This document shows positions 1-10,214 of a stretch of DNA of 64,000 nt, piece by piece. Every line of letters starts with the position of its first letter. Positions within the stretch are counted from its first letter, which is position 1. Origin of the DNA: Burkholderiales bacterium (lineage in GTDB: Bacteria; Pseudomonadota; Gammaproteobacteria; Burkholderiales; Casimicrobiaceae); the NCBI GenBank assembly GCA_015075645.1, contig JABTUF010000006.1, positions 310,001 to 374,000 of the forward strand. Direction: 5' to 3'. Both the position numbers and the translations under genes were made by a program. The notes below the pieces were generated by a model. The model worked only from the letters and a program-made list of their open reading frames with translations, had not been told where the DNA came from and did no database searches.

Positions 1-540
1 GGCCGACGAGCGCGCGACCTCGCAGGCGAGGGCGAGGCAGCGCTCGGCTACGCCGGCGCCGAACCGTTCCTGCTGCACGCGAGCGTCGAGGCGAACCTGC
101 GCTACGCCGCGCCCGGCGCCACGCGCGAGGCGATCGCCCGCGCGCTCGCGATCGCCGAAGCCGAGTCGTTCGTCGCGGCACTGCCCACGGGCCTCGACAC
201 CGTCATCGGTGGTCGCGGGCTCGCGCTCTCCGACGGGCAGCGCCAGAGGCTCGGCATCGCGCGCCTCGTCCTGCAGGCGCCGAAGGTGCTCGTCCTCGAC
301 GAAGCGCTGTCCGGCCTCGACCTCGCCACCGAGCGCGCCGTGCGGCGCAATCTGCGCGCGGCTTTTCCCGACCGCACCATGCTGGCGATCTCGCATCGCC
401 CGGTCGGGCCCGGCGACTTCGACCGGGTCCTGCTGCTCGACGGGGGACGCCTGCGCGAGGTCACGTCCGCCTGCCTGCCCGCGCTTCTCGCCGCACCCGC
501 AGGTCCGAAGGCGTCTCGCGCGCCGGTGGCGGCCCGATGA
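1..540 (+). CDS. qhpF: ABC exporter ATP-binding domain, 5'-truncated (QhpF-like)
   Basis: The open frame runs in from the left edge, so only the last 179 residues are seen. They form the second half of an ABC ATPase: a Q-loop-like stretch (YAGAEPFLLHASVEANLRY), the signature LSDGQRQRLGIAR, Walker B VLVLDEALSGLD and the H-loop ISHRP. The spacing is that of exporters in which a membrane domain precedes the ATPase, but that domain is outside the window. The stop overlaps the start of the small subtilisin-like gene by 4 bp (ATGA), so the two are translationally coupled. An ABC exporter coupled to a roughly 200-aa subtilisin is the arrangement of qhpF-qhpE. The ATPase call is certain; the Qhp assignment is inferred from the neighbour. 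Confidence 0.75.
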   Translation, partial: GRRARDLAGEGEAALGYAGAEPFLLHASVEANLRYAAPGATREAIARALAIAEAESFVAALPTGLDTVIGGRGLALSDGQRQRLGIARLVLQAPKVLVLDEALSGLDLATERAVRRNLRAAFPDRTMLAISHRPVGPGDFDRVLLLDGGRLREVTSACLPALLAAPAGPKASRAPVAAR

Positions 541-1160
541 CGACGCTTCGCATCGGCATCGTCGACAGCGGGGTGAACGCCTGGCATTCGCACGTGCGCG
601 GCGAGATCGGCGGGTGCGCGCTCGAGGTCGCGCCCGACGGCAGGATCGTCGAGCACGACGACTTCCGCGACCGCTCGGGCCACGGCACCGCCGTCGCCGG
701 CGTCATCCGCGAGGGACTCGCCGACGCGCGTCTCTACGCGGTGCGCGTGTTCGACGACGCGCTCGCCGCCTACCCGTCGGTGGTCGCGCGCGGCATCCTG
801 CGCGCCGCCGCCGAGGGCTGCGACTTCATCAACCTCTCCGTCGCGGTTCCGCCCGGTCCGGGCGGCGAGGCGCTCGAAGCCGCGTGCGCCGCGGCGATCG
901 AGGCGGGCTCGGTGCTGGTCGCGTGCGCGCCGCCCGGGCGCGAAGGCTGGCTGCCGGCATCGCTGCCCGGCGTCCACGCCGCGATCGCCGACGATCGCCT
1001 GTCGCCGGGCGAGGTACGCGAGGCGGGCCCCCGCCGGCTCGCCGCCTGCGGCGCTCCCCGCGACCTCGACGCGATTCCGCGCGGCGCGAACTTCGCGGGG
1101 CACAGCTTCGCCTGCGCCCGCGCGCTCGTCCACCTCGCGCGGCGCCGCCTCGCTCGTTGA
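537..1160 (+). CDS. qhpE: Small subtilisin-like serine protease (S8 family), QhpE-like
   Basis: A 207-aa S8 peptidase with no signal peptide or pro-region, far shorter than secreted subtilisins. The triad is visible: Asp10 in GIVDSGVN, His49 in SGHGTAVAG and Ser190 in GHSFA, where the usual motif is GTSxA. The usual oxyanion-hole motif AGN is absent; the region reads VACAPPGREG. This matches the known cytoplasmic protease QhpE, which removes the leader of the crosslinked small subunit of quinohemoprotein amine dehydrogenase, with QhpF exporting the product. The rest of the qhp set (radical SAM QhpD, structural subunits) would have to lie left of the window. An alternative is another peptide-maturation protease. 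Confidence 0.7.
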   Translation: MTTLRIGIVDSGVNAWHSHVRGEIGGCALEVAPDGRIVEHDDFRDRSGHGTAVAGVIREGLADARLYAVRVFDDALAAYPSVVARGILRAAAEGCDFINLSVAVPPGPGGEALEAACAAAIEAGSVLVACAPPGREGWLPASLPGVHAAIADDRLSPGEVREAGPRRLAACGAPRDLDAIPRGANFAGHSFACARALVHLARRRLAR

Positions 1161-1174
1161 GGATGCGAATGCGG

Positions 1175-3190
1175 TCAGCCGGTGCGCGCGAAGTCGGGCG
1201 CTCGCCGCTCGGCGAACGCCGCGATGCCCTCGCGCGCCGCCGGCGTGCACGCGCTGCGGCCGAACGCCCGGTAGCCGACGTCGAGCGCCTCGGCGAGCGT
1301 CGGCGCGGCCGCCGCCTCCCGGATCGCGTCCTCCATCAGCGCGAGGATCGTCGGGCTCAACGCCATGCCCGCCGCGGACGTCGGGGCCACCGCCTCGAGC
1401 GGCGGGATCGCCACCGCGCCCTCGGCGATTCCTGCGCGTCCGCGAGCGAGCGCGCGCACCTCGCGTATCGCCGCGCGGATGAGGGCGTGCGGATCGTCGG
1501 CGAGCGCGGCCACGATGCCGAGGTCGAGCGCGCGCGCGGCGCCGAGCTTCTCGGCGCGGCGAAGCATCGCGTGGAAGGTCGCCGCAGCCTGCGGCCAGCG
1601 CCGGTAGGGCACGACCATCGCGCCGATGCCCGGCAGGATTCCGAGCGTGATCTCGGGAAGCTGCATCCACGCGTCGCGCATCGCGACGATGGCGTGGCAG
1701 CGCATCGCGAGCTCGAAGCCCCCGCCGAGCGCGTAGCCGTTCAGCGCCGCGACGACGGGCTTCGCGCAGGCGTCGAGGTGGACGAGGAGCCGCGAGCAGT
1801 CGCGCGCGTACTGCGCGGACGCCCCGGCGTCGCCCAGCATCGACGGGAAGCGCCCGATGTCCGCGCCCGCGCAGAACGCCCGCTCGCCGTAGCCGGTGAC
1901 GACGAATCCCGCGACGGCGTCGTCATGCTCGTGGCGCGAAATGACGTCGAGCACCTCGTCGGTCATCTCGTCGTGCAGCGCGTTCTGCGCCTCCGGCCGG
2001 CGCAGCGTGATCACCTTGACGCCGTCGACGTCGTCGACCAGCACGTGCCGCGCGAACGCCTGGTAACGCGCGAGCGGGCGCTTCGGCCCGGGCATGCCCG
2101 GGCGCTCGCGCACGAAGCGGTCGAGGATGCGCCCGCACTCCCCTTCGCCCAGCGCGCGCGCGAGGTCGAGCGGCCCCTGCCGGAAGCCCAGCGCGACGCG
2201 GCATCCGAGGTCGAGGTCCGCCGCGTCGCCGATCCCGCGGTCGAGGATGTCGACGCTCTGCGAGAGAAGCACGCCCAGCAGCCGGTCGCGGATCGCCGCG
2301 GCGTTCGAGGGTTCGACCTCGACGCGCCTGCCCGGCGCGACGGTCTGCCACTCGCCGACCGAGCGGAAGATCGGCGCCGGGCGGTAGTGCTCGCCCTCCT
2401 CGTCCGCCTGCAGCGTGTTGGTCTCGACGATGATCGGATTGCCGCGCGCGAGGTTCAGCACCGCGAACGGGCCGGCGTGCACGAACTCGCCGGCGACGGT
2501 GTCGATCTCGGCGGCGGTCGCGCGGTCGAGCAGCAGCGCCGCCTCGTTGCACCAGTTGTCGAACACCCGGTCGAGCATGAAACAGGGCACGTCGGCGGTG
2601 ACGAGCGGCACCTTGCCGGTCGCGCAGAACACGCGTCGCAGGTGGTCGACGAGGCCCGGACCCGCGCCCGGCCAGTCGACGACCTCGACCGCGGGGTTGC
2701 GCCACGCCGGCGCGAAGAAGTGCGTGACGGTGGCGCGCGCGGGCACGCGCATCGCCGCGAAGATGCGCACGGCCGGGAGCGAACTCGTGTTCGACGTGAC
2801 GAGCGCATCGTCGGCGACGCGCGCCTCCACCGCCGCGAAGATTCGGCGCTTGAGGTCGAGGTTCTCGGTGGCGGCCTCGATCACCCAGTCGGCGCCGGAG
2901 AGCGCGTCGTAGTCGACGCTGCCGCGGATGCCGTGCAGGATCGCGTCGGCCTGCTCGCGGCTCGACTTGCCGCGCGCCACCGCCTTCTGCGCGTAGCCGT
3001 CGAGGCGCCGCAGCGCCGCGTCGATCGCCGGCTGCGCGACGTCGACGAGCGTCAGCGCGACGCGGGGCAGCGCGCTCTTGATCCAGTAGCCGATGTCCGG
3101 GCCGATCGATCCGGCGCCGATCACCGCGACGTGACGGGGCAGCGGTCGGAGCGGCGCGGCGAGCAGCGGGTTGGCGAGGCGGACGTTCAA
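1175..3190 (-). CDS. 3-hydroxyacyl-CoA dehydrogenase / enoyl-CoA hydratase fusion
   Basis: A 671-aa bifunctional beta-oxidation enzyme with the dehydrogenase first and the hydratase second, the reverse of FadB/FadJ and like FadN. Residues 20-50 carry the NAD-binding glycine motif VAVIGAGSIG. The crotonase domain starts near residue 389, with the oxyanion segment AFCAGADIGRF and both acidic catalytic residues retained (Glu493 in GGGFELAM, Glu513 in LPEITLGI). The start is a TTG preceded by AGAGGT about 6 bases upstream; no ATG occurs before the NAD motif. It should hydrate an enoyl-CoA and oxidise the 3-hydroxyacyl-CoA. Chain-length preference cannot be read from the sequence. It converges on the qhp-like pair. 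Confidence 0.85.
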   Translation of the reverse strand: MNVRLANPLLAAPLRPLPRHVAVIGAGSIGPDIGYWIKSALPRVALTLVDVAQPAIDAALRRLDGYAQKAVARGKSSREQADAILHGIRGSVDYDALSGADWVIEAATENLDLKRRIFAAVEARVADDALVTSNTSSLPAVRIFAAMRVPARATVTHFFAPAWRNPAVEVVDWPGAGPGLVDHLRRVFCATGKVPLVTADVPCFMLDRVFDNWCNEAALLLDRATAAEIDTVAGEFVHAGPFAVLNLARGNPIIVETNTLQADEEGEHYRPAPIFRSVGEWQTVAPGRRVEVEPSNAAAIRDRLLGVLLSQSVDILDRGIGDAADLDLGCRVALGFRQGPLDLARALGEGECGRILDRFVRERPGMPGPKRPLARYQAFARHVLVDDVDGVKVITLRRPEAQNALHDEMTDEVLDVISRHEHDDAVAGFVVTGYGERAFCAGADIGRFPSMLGDAGASAQYARDCSRLLVHLDACAKPVVAALNGYALGGGFELAMRCHAIVAMRDAWMQLPEITLGILPGIGAMVVPYRRWPQAAATFHAMLRRAEKLGAARALDLGIVAALADDPHALIRAAIREVRALARGRAGIAEGAVAIPPLEAVAPTSAAGMALSPTILALMEDAIREAAAAPTLAEALDVGYRAFGRSACTPAAREGIAAFAERRAPDFARTG

Positions 3191-3223
3191 GGAGACCTCT
3201 TCGAGGGGAACGATGACGGAAGC

Positions 3224-4414
3224 TCAGCGCGGGGCAGGAGGTTCGCGCGCGGAGAGCGGAGCGGCGACGATGCGCGGCAGGCTCGGCCGAAGCAGGATGG
3301 CGCCGAAGGTCGCGAGATAGAGCGCGAACGCGGTGGCCCAGGCGAGGCCGGCCGCGACGACGAGGATCGCGCCGTCCACGGCGAGCGCGCCTGTGACGCG
3401 AGCGAAGGCGGCCACCTGGACCAGCACGTGTGCCGCGACGACCCTGCCGGACAGGTCGAGCGGTCGGCCGGTGTGGCGCAGCGCGACGCGCGTCATGATC
3501 CCGATCATCGCGGAACCGAGCGCTCCGACGGTGAACGCGTGCAGCCACGCGCGCTCGGCGGGCGCGATCCCGGCGCTGCCGAGCGCGAGGAGGAGGAACG
3601 CCACGGTCATCCACGCATAGCCGGCGTGCATCGTCCACAGGAGCGGCGCGTCGAAGGTCTTCCAGCCTTGCCAGCGCACGAGGCGCACGGCGTTGAGCGC
3701 GAATGCGGCGAGCGCGACCGCCACCCTCCACGGGGGCGCCGCGCCGGCGAGGTCGACCGCCGCGACCGCGACGATCGAGCCGATCGCCGCGGTGTCGAGC
3801 GCGGGCCACGCTCGCGCCTGGTCTCCGCGACCCTTGGCCCTCAGGTGGTTGCCGGTGAACACCGGCGTGAACACGCCGCAGGCGAGCGCGTAGAGCAGCA
3901 CGAGCGCGTGGACCGCAGCGCGCAGGCCGATGCCCGGCTCGCCCAGCACGAACATCGCCTCGCCCGCGGCGAACGCGGCGAACACGACGATCGCCATCAG
4001 GTAGCGGCGATCCGGATGCGGGGCGAGTTGGACGACGAGCAGGCCGGACATCGCCGCCCAGGGCGCGGCCGCGAGCGCGAGCGCGAGGGCCGGCGGCAGC
4101 AGGTCGCGCGACCAGAACGCGACGCGGCCGGCGAGCCACAGCGCGACGAGCAGCGCGAGCGGTGTGCCGCGGATCTCGCGGGTGCCCGCCCAGCCGGGCA
4201 GCGCCGTCAGCGTGATGCCGCAGGCGATGGCGCCGGCGAAGCCGTACAGCATCTCGTGGCCATGCCAGGCGCTCGACGCGTGCGCCGGACCTGCGGACGC
4301 CTGCACCGCGGTCCACGCAGCCATCAGGACGACGCCGTAGCCGGCGCCGAACACGCAGAACGGCCGGAACGGGCTCGCCCACAGGGCGGCGGTCGTGGGC
4401 GTCGTCGGAGGCAT
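3224..4414 (-). CDS. nnrS: NnrS-family multi-pass membrane protein
   Basis: A 396-aa protein made of about twelve hydrophobic segments, with the NnrS-type opening PFRPFCVFGAGYGV, an HGHEMLYGFAGA segment and the later segments FTPVFTGNHLR and HAFTVGALGSAMIGIMTRV. These His-rich patches fit the haem- and copper-binding NnrS family, which protects against nitric-oxide-derived stress in denitrifiers. The start at 4414 is the ATG just before the recognisable family N-terminus; the frame is open further upstream but that part has no family character. It diverges from the GntR gene across 168 bp containing a palindromic operator, so the two may be co-controlled. Function beyond the family is inferred. 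Confidence 0.8.
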   Translation of the reverse strand: MPPTTPTTAALWASPFRPFCVFGAGYGVVLMAAWTAVQASAGPAHASSAWHGHEMLYGFAGAIACGITLTALPGWAGTREIRGTPLALLVALWLAGRVAFWSRDLLPPALALALAAAPWAAMSGLLVVQLAPHPDRRYLMAIVVFAAFAAGEAMFVLGEPGIGLRAAVHALVLLYALACGVFTPVFTGNHLRAKGRGDQARAWPALDTAAIGSIVAVAAVDLAGAAPPWRVAVALAAFALNAVRLVRWQGWKTFDAPLLWTMHAGYAWMTVAFLLLALGSAGIAPAERAWLHAFTVGALGSAMIGIMTRVALRHTGRPLDLSGRVVAAHVLVQVAAFARVTGALAVDGAILVVAAGLAWATAFALYLATFGAILLRPSLPRIVAAPLSAREPPAPR

Positions 4415-4459
4415 CGCGGTCGATCGATCGCGGTTCCCGCGCGACGCCGCTCGCGGCGG

Positions 4460-4486
4460 TTGACAGCGGCGGGACCGATGTATACC
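4460..4486 (+). promoter_or_regulatory. Candidate sigma-70 promoter for the GntR gene
   Basis: A perfect -35 hexamer TTGACA (4460-4465) is followed 15 bases later by TATACC (4481-4486). The spacing is 2 bases short of ideal. The -10 region lies inside the left arm of the palindrome at 4478-4508, so a protein bound there would block RNA polymerase. Confidence 0.35.
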
Positions 4487-4508
4487 GTACCCGGAATACG
4501 GGATACAT
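4478..4508. promoter_or_regulatory. GntR/FCD-type palindromic operator
   Basis: Two 12-base arms, ATGTATACCGTA (4478-4489) and TACGGGATACAT (4497-4508), are inverted repeats with one mismatch around a 7-base spacer. GTATAC-type half sites are typical for FCD-group GntR regulators. It sits 75 bp upstream of the GntR start, over its likely -10 box, and within the divergent region shared with the NnrS-like gene. Autoregulation is the simplest reading. Confidence 0.6.
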
Positions 4509-4582
4509 GCAATCGGCGCGCCCCGGGAGATCCGCCGGCCCGCGCATCGCGCCGCCCTCCGCCCACGACCGCTCCTCTGACG

Positions 4583-5284
4583 ATGACGCCCGCGCTGAAG
4601 CCCGTCGACCGCCCGGAAGGCCTCGGCGACCAGGTCTACCGGACGCTGCGCGAGTATCTCGGCAGCCACGTGATCGTGCCCGGGCAGCGCCTGCAGGAAG
4701 CCCCGCTCGCGCTCTCGCTCGGCGTCTCGCGCACGCCGGTGCGCGAGGCGCTCGCGCGGCTCGAGAGCGAGGGTCTCATCGCCGCCGACGGCCGCAGCTT
4801 CGTCGTTCCGGTCCTGGACGACGCCGACGTCGACGAGATCTACGACCTGCGCGGCCTGCTCGAGCCGGCGGCGCTCTCCCGCGTCGCCGCGTCCGCGCCC
4901 ACGGCCCGCGCGCTCGCGCCGGTCGCCTCGGCGCTGAAGAGCGCCGAGGCCGCGGAACGCGACGGCGATGCCGAGGCGTTCATCGAGGCCAACGCCCGCT
5001 TCCACGCCTCGTGGCACGCGCTGGTCGCGAACCGGCGGCTCCTGCGCGCCATCGCGCTCTCGTCGGGGCACGTCCGCTACCTGCGCGTGCTCACGCTGAA
5101 CGACGCGACCGCCCGCAAGGCGGCGCTCGCGGGCATGCGCGCGATCGTCGCCGCGCTGAGAAAGGGCGACGCCGGACGCGCCACCGAGGTGATGCGCGAG
5201 CACCTGCGCGTCGCGCGCGCCCACCTGCGCGACGCGCTCGACCGCATCGCGCGCGAGACGCATCCGGGCGCCGACGCGCGCTGA
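4583..5284 (+). CDS. GntR-family transcriptional regulator, FCD (FadR) subgroup
   Basis: A 233-aa regulator with an N-terminal winged helix-turn-helix (residues about 12-75, including LGVSRTPVREALARLESEGL) and a C-terminal all-helical FCD ligand domain (about 85-220) with conserved Asp/His positions such as DEIYDLRGLLEPAAL and NARFHASWHALV. FCD regulators sense small organic acids or acyl derivatives, often through a metal. The ATG at 4583 gives the normal family length. It is followed 13 bp later by the thiolase-like gene and probably controls the long plus-strand operon as well as itself through the palindrome upstream. Confidence 0.85.
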   Translation: MTPALKPVDRPEGLGDQVYRTLREYLGSHVIVPGQRLQEAPLALSLGVSRTPVREALARLESEGLIAADGRSFVVPVLDDADVDEIYDLRGLLEPAALSRVAASAPTARALAPVASALKSAEAAERDGDAEAFIEANARFHASWHALVANRRLLRAIALSSGHVRYLRVLTLNDATARKAALAGMRAIVAALRKGDAGRATEVMREHLRVARAHLRDALDRIARETHPGADAR

Positions 5285-5297
5285 CCACCTCGCGACC

Positions 5298-6506
5298 ATG
5301 GCGTTCCAGGCCGAGATTCCGTACGGAGCCTACTGGTCGACGCCGTTCGCGCGCTGGCAGGGAAGCCTCGCGCACCTGCACAGCCTCGAGTTCGCGGCCT
5401 ACGTCGCGAAGGCGGAACTCGCCCGTCGCAGGATCGATCCGGCGGCGATCGATCACGGCGTGCTCGGATTCTCGGTGCCGCAGATGCATGCGTTCTACGG
5501 ATTGCCGTGGCTCACGGGCATGGCCGGGGCGAAGGCGACCGCCGGACCGACCGTCATGCAGGCCTGCGCGACCGGCGCGCGCGTGCTGCTCGCGACCGCG
5601 CAGGAAGTCGAGGCCGGCATGGCCGAGGTCGCGCTCGGCGTGACCTGCGACCGCACGTCGAACGGCCCCCACCTCTACTACCCGAACCCCAACGGCCCCG
5701 GCGGCACCGGCGCGCACGAGGACTGGGTGCTCGGCAACTTCAACTGCGACCCGCTCGGAGCGCACGCGATGATCGACACGGCGGAGAACGTCGCCGCGTC
5801 GCACGGCTTCTCGACCGTCGAGCAGCACGAGGTCGTGCTCCGGCGCGAGGAGCAGTACCGCGCCGCGCTCGCCGACGACCGCGCGTTCCTGAAACGGTTC
5901 ATGACGCTGCCCTTCGACGTGCCGTCGGCGAACTTCCGCAAGGTCGTGGGCCGGCTCGACGGCGACGAGGGCGTCTCGTCCTCGACGGCCGAGGGCCTCG
6001 CGCGCCTGAATCCGGTGAAGCCCGGTGGCAGTGTCACCTACGGCGGCCAGACGCACCCGGCGGACGGCAACGCCGCGATCGTCGTCGCGACCCCGGCCCG
6101 CGCGCGGGAGCTCTCGTCGCGCCCCGCGATCGCCGTGCGCCTGCTGGGCTTCGGCCAGGCGCGCGCGGGGCTCGCGCGCATGCCCGAGGCCACGGTCCCC
6201 TCGGCGCGACGGGCGCTCGAGCGCGCGGGACTCGCGTTCGACGACCTCGACGCGATCAAGACGCACAACCCGTTCGCGGTGAACGACCTGGTGTTCGCGC
6301 GCGAGACCGGCGTCGATCTCGCCCGCATGAACCAGTACGGCTCGTCGCTGGTCTGGGGCCACCCGCAGGCCCCGATGGGCACGCGTTCGATCATCGAACT
6401 CGTCGAGGAACTCGCCGCGCGCGGCGGCGGGCGGGGACTGTTCGCCGGCTGCGCGGCCGGCGACAGCGCGATGGCGGTGGTGCTGGAAGTGGTCGATCGC
6501 CGCTAG
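5298..6506 (+). CDS. Thiolase-family protein
   Basis: A 402-aa thiolase fold of the lipid-transfer/thiolase-like subgroup. The nucleophilic cysteine is Cys90 in MQACATGARVL. The C-terminal half has His355 in WGHPQAPMG and a second cysteine, Cys385, in FAGCAAGDSAM, so a full Cys-His-Cys set is present. The N-terminus is shorter and more divergent than in housekeeping acetyl-CoA acetyltransferases. It is the first structural gene after the GntR regulator and lies 25 bp from the acyl-CoA ligase. In this context it would cleave the beta-ketoacyl-CoA made by the ligase; that role is inference, while the fold and residues are seen. Confidence 0.8.
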   Translation: MAFQAEIPYGAYWSTPFARWQGSLAHLHSLEFAAYVAKAELARRRIDPAAIDHGVLGFSVPQMHAFYGLPWLTGMAGAKATAGPTVMQACATGARVLLATAQEVEAGMAEVALGVTCDRTSNGPHLYYPNPNGPGGTGAHEDWVLGNFNCDPLGAHAMIDTAENVAASHGFSTVEQHEVVLRREEQYRAALADDRAFLKRFMTLPFDVPSANFRKVVGRLDGDEGVSSSTAEGLARLNPVKPGGSVTYGGQTHPADGNAAIVVATPARARELSSRPAIAVRLLGFGQARAGLARMPEATVPSARRALERAGLAFDDLDAIKTHNPFAVNDLVFARETGVDLARMNQYGSSLVWGHPQAPMGTRSIIELVEELAARGGGRGLFAGCAAGDSAMAVVLEVVDRR

Positions 6507-6531
6507 CGGGATTCCGGAGTCGAGCGCCGAC

Positions 6532-8060
<1,529 letters not shown>

Positions 8061-8064
<4 letters not shown>

Positions 8065-10214
8065 ACCACACCCAGGGACAGACGATGGGCACCCGGATCG
8101 GCATCGACGTCGGCGGCACCTTCACCGACTTCATCCTCACGCGCGACGGTGCGCCGCCGCTCTTGCACAAGGTGCTCTCGACCCCCGCCGATCCGTCGAT
8201 CGCGGTCGTCACCGGCCTTTCGGAACTCGCCGCGATGGCCGACCCGTCGCGCGACGCGCGCTCGTTCGTGGCGTCGATCGAGACGATCGTGCACGGCACG
8301 ACGGTCGCGACCAACGCCACGCTCACGCGCACCGGAGCGAAGTCCGCGCTCCTGACGACCGAGGGCGTGCGGGACGCGCTGGAGATGCGCCGCGGCATCC
8401 GCGAGAAGCAGTACGACAACACGTACACCAACGTCCTGCCGCTGGTCCCGCGCCGGCTCCGCGCGGGCGTCGGCGGGCGCCTCGACCGCCACGGCCGCGA
8501 GGTCGCTCCGCTCTCGCTTCGCGCCGTCGACGAGGCGATCGAGCGCTTCCGCGCCGAGGGCATCGAGGCCGTCGCCATCTGCTTCATGCATGCGTACGCC
8601 AACCCGGAGCACGAGGCCGCGGTCGCGACGCGCGTGCGCCAGGCGATGCCCGGCGCGTTCCTCAGCGTATCGTCCGCGCTGCTGCCGTCGATCCGCTTCT
8701 ACGACCGCGTCTCGACCACCGCGCTCAACGCCTACGTCGGGCCGAAGCTGAACCGCTACGTCGAGCGGCTGGTCGAGCGCCTCGGCAGCGCCGGATTCCG
8801 CGGGACGCTCCTCATCATGCAGAGCAACGGCGGCGTCATGTCGCCCGAGGTCGCGCGCTCGAGCCCCGCGCTCACGCTGCTGTCCGGGCCCGCGGGCGGC
8901 CCCGCGGCCGGGCTCCACTACGCGCGGACGCTCGGCGTCGATCGCGCGATCACCACCGACATGGGCGGCACGAGCTTCGAGGCGTCCGCCGCGGTCGGCG
9001 CGCCGCTCCTCGTCAGCGACGGCGAGATCGCGCGCCACCGGATCGCGCTGCCGATGCTCGACATCCACACGATCGGCGCGGGCGGCGGGTCGGTCGGCTG
9101 GATCGACGCCGGCGGCCTCCTGCGGATGGGACCGCAGAGCGCGGGCGCGGACCCGGGGCCGGCGTGCTACGGCAAGGGCGGCACGCTCCCGACCTCGACC
9201 GACGCGAACCTCGTGCTGGGCTACCTCGCCCCCGACTACTTCGCCGGCGGTCGCATGCGGCTGTCGACGGAGGCCGCGCGGGAGGCGATCCGCGTCCACG
9301 TCGCCGAGCCGATGGGCCTCACGATCGAGGACGCGGCGGCCGGCATGTACCGCGTCGTGTGCAACAACATGGCGCAGGGCGTGCGCGAGGTGACGATCAA
9401 GCGCGGATGGGATCCGCGCGAGTTCCCGTTCGTCGCCGCGGGCGGCGCGGGTCCGATCCACTCGTGCCAGATCTGCAACGAGCTCGAGATCCCGTTGCAG
9501 GTCGTGCCGCGCGAGTCGTCGGTGCTGTGCGCGATGGGGATGCTCCTCTCCGACCTGCGGCACGACTACGTGCGCACCTTCGTCGCGAAGCTCTCCGCGC
9601 TCGACTGGGGCCGGTTGAACGCCCTCGTCGACGCGATGGTCGCCGAGGGCGACCGGCAGCTCGGCGCGGAGCGCATCCCGCCCGCGCGCCGCCGCCACGA
9701 GGTGACGCTCGACTGCCGCTACCTCAAGCAGTACCACGAGGTCGGCGTCGAGGTTCCGCGCGAGGCGCTCCGCGCGAACGACGCGGCCGCGATCGCGCAG
9801 GGCCTGCACCGCGAGCACAACCGCCTCTACGGCTACTCGCTCGAGCGCGAGGATCCGCCGATCGAGATCATCAACGTCCGGGTGCGATCGGAAGGCTCGG
9901 TCGACAAGCCGCGCGCACCGCAGGAGCCCTGGGCGGGCGAGGACGCCTCCGCCGCGATCAAGGGTCGCCGCGCCATGTACGTTCCCGAGGAGCGCGCGTT
10001 TCGCACCGTCCCGGTCTACGACGGCCACCGCCTCGCCTTCGGTGGGCGCATCGTGGGCCCGGCGATCGTCGAGGAGGTCACCACGGCGATCGTGGTGACG
10101 GGCGCCTGGGACGCGATCGTCGACCGCCACGGCTCGCTCGTCCTCCACCGCAAGGGCCGCGAGGATCTCGTCGCCCGCGTGGCCGCGCCGCAATCCACGG
10201 AGGTCGCCGCATGA
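8061..10214 (+). CDS. Hydantoinase/oxoprolinase A-family subunit (HyuA-like)
   Basis: A 717-aa HyuA-type protein with an actin-like ATPase fold. It opens with GIDVGGTFTDFILTRDG, followed by HGTTVATNATL, the metal/phosphate loops TDMGGTSFEASA and HTIGAGGGSVGWID, and AGGAGPIHSCQICNELEI. The family includes ATP-dependent N-methylhydantoinase, 5-oxoprolinase and the acetone and acetophenone carboxylases. The first ATG overlaps the ligase stop (ATGA); a second in-frame ATG at 8085 has a better ribosome site (AGGGA at 8073-8077) and may be the true start, giving 709 aa. It is coupled by another ATGA overlap to the HyuB-like gene. Choosing between lactam hydrolase and carboxylase needs biochemistry. 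Confidence 0.85.

Noticed and set aside
1923..4547. An 874-codon minus-strand frame over the fusion enzyme and NnrS gene
   Set aside because: Arginine-rich composition and no motifs; it is a frame shadow of two well-supported genes.
209..5284. A 1691-codon open frame on the plus strand through several other genes
   Set aside because: Only its last 233 codons (the GntR gene) look like a protein. The rest is Arg/Ala-rich sequence antisense or out of frame to clear genes, a consequence of very high GC.
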